Shown piece after piece: positions 30,282 to 30,998 of a stretch of 30,998 nucleotides of DNA (within the stretch, counting starts at the first letter, position 1; the number at the start of each line of letters is the position of its first letter). The position numbers were made by a program, and so were the translations under genes. The stretch is from CAZUCU01 sp964589635. GTDB taxonomy: Bacteria; Patescibacteriota; Minisyncoccia; Phycocordibacterales; JAACPR01. The DNA is taken from positions 1 through 30,998 of the forward strand of contig CAZPRI010000006.1 of assembly GCA_964589635.1 (NCBI GenBank). Direction: 5' to 3'. The notes under the pieces are model-generated. The model was not told where the DNA came from. It ran no database searches and saw only the letters and a program-made list of their open reading frames with translations.

Positions 30282-30770
30282 ATGTTTAAGAGAAATAAAA
30301 ACAAAAGAACTTTTTTTGAAAAAATAACTGGAGCAGTTCATCTTGATGATGATATTTTGGATGATGAAATTGAGGAGGAGGAAATCCAAGACAGACACTT
30401 CTACAATGAAGACGAACCCACTCAAGTAGTTCAGGAAGACATAGAAGGAGAATTAGCTGTGGACGTTATAAATACAAGAGATGCAATCATTATCAAAGCT
30501 ATGATCGCTGGTGTAAGACCAAATGATATTGATATTGATTTATCAAGAGACATGATAACAATTAAAGCCTCAAGAGAAGATTCTCATGAAACCTCAGATG
30601 AAGACTTCTTTCAACGTGAACTATATTGGGGTAAATTTTCAAGAAACATTCTATTACCAGAGGAAATAGATGTTGAAGTATCTGAAGCAAAAGAAAAAAA
30701 CGGATTACTTATTTTGACACTTCCAAAGGTTGATAAGAATAGAAAGACAAAACTGCAAGTAAAAGGATAG
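30282..30770 (+). CDS. Small heat-shock protein (Hsp20/alpha-crystallin)
   Basis: A 162-aa ATP-independent chaperone. An acidic N-terminal arm (residues 20-55, many Asp/Glu) precedes the alpha-crystallin domain (about 57-155): AVDVINTRDAIIIKAMIAGV, ITIKASRE, FFQRELYWGKFSRNILLPEEID and the end motif KNGLLILTLPK. The length suits the family. The ATG follows the PrsW stop with no gap, so translation is coupled. The C-terminal IXI-type motif is not obvious. Confidence 0.9.
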   Translation: MFKRNKNKRTFFEKITGAVHLDDDILDDEIEEEEIQDRHFYNEDEPTQVVQEDIEGELAVDVINTRDAIIIKAMIAGVRPNDIDIDLSRDMITIKASREDSHETSDEDFFQRELYWGKFSRNILLPEEIDVEVSEAKEKNGLLILTLPKVDKNRKTKLQVKG

Positions 30771-30800
30771 TACACGATTCGTCATCCTTCACAACACATG

Positions 30801-30921
30801 TCGTCATCCCTGCGAAGGCAGGGACCCAGGCCCTAAAAAATATTATTTACAATAGTTTAAAAGAAAACATGGGTCCCCGGGTCAACCTGCCTGCCGGCAG
30901 GCAGGGGCCGAGGATGACGGT
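30801..30921. repeat. Palindromic intergenic element, copy 3
   Basis: The left end TCGTCATCCCTGCGAAGGC and right end GGCCGAGGATGACGG are inverted. The middle AAAAAATATTATTTACAATA is nearly the same as copy 1, as is the right half ACCTGCCTGCCGGCAGGCAGG, itself a perfect hairpin. A further partial CGTCATCC lies at 30780-30788. Confidence 0.85.
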
Positions 30922-30978
30922 GGGTTTGTATTTTTAGTATAGAAAATTTTAGAATTCAGTTCTCACAAGAAGTGGGAA

Positions 30979-30998
30979 AGAAAAAGCAGCGGCCCTTC
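30979..30998. terminator. Left arm of a terminator cut by the window end
   Basis: AAAAAGCAGCGGCCCTTC has the form of the other terminators here (A-run, GC arm, TTC loop); the complementary arm would lie beyond the window. Confidence 0.45.

Noticed and set aside
1..30998. CRISPR array, rRNA, or full insertion sequence
   Set aside because: No regularly spaced repeats, no rRNA-like sequence and no transposase gene were seen.

Overview
This window looks like a chromosomal piece of a Candidate Phyla Radiation bacterium (Patescibacteria, most likely a Parcubacteria-type lineage). Evidence: AT-rich DNA, tight gene spacing, short versions of housekeeping proteins (a ValS of 720 aa), a run of two-helix T4SS_pilin-type proteins, a bS21-like protein, and TGA used as a normal stop (for example at 1159-1161), which argues against the recoded Gracilibacteria/Absconditabacteria. 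No rRNA is present, so placement is inference.

Layout. 127-1649 (+): an SPFH-like membrane protein and a small membrane-anchored protein under a near-consensus promoter. 1749-6200 (-): an operon of methyltransferase, membrane-anchored solute-binding protein and six consecutive pilin-like proteins. 6201-6527: a palindromic repeat and a terminator. 6528-9876 (-): MBL-fold protein, small membrane protein and gyrA. 10017-10310 (+): an orphan gene. 10534-11616 (+): an S1-domain protein with a structured leader. 11708-11779 (+): a candidate small RNA. 11778-12323 (-): pth. 12357-14063 (+): lepB and a degenerate HisRS-like gene. 14106-14757 (+): bS21-like and ybeY. 14845-17318 (+): ftsA-ftsZ. 17376-18167 (-): an orphan. 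18312-19232 (+): a thioredoxin-reductase-like gene. 19309-19407: a second palindromic repeat. 19491-19904 (+): a DoxX-like membrane protein, convergent with a 21-aa lysine-rich peptide gene. 20199-22227: a small accessory patch next to tRNA-Glu, flanked by a 19-base direct repeat and holding a frameshifted gene and an unrecognised gene. 22297-24731: a metal locus (ZIP transporter, Fur-family regulator, YibE/F) around a long palindromic operator. 24771-25481 (-): a beta-barrel-like secreted protein. 25660-25722 (+): a second lysine-rich mini-peptide. 25799-27040 (+): tsaD carrying repeat-derived insertions. 27360-30770 (+): valS, PrsW-like and Hsp20. 30801-30921: a third palindromic repeat.

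Two themes run through the window. First, many housekeeping genes have a -10 hexamer ending 6-9 bases before the ATG, which implies leaderless mRNAs, whereas several orphan genes of visibly richer composition have ordinary promoters with a 5' UTR. Second, a family of palindromic elements lies between genes and has also entered coding sequence, most clearly in tsaD. The best candidates for something undescribed are the six-pilin/solute-binding-protein operon, the 11.7 kb small RNA, and the two 20-21 aa lysine-rich peptides.
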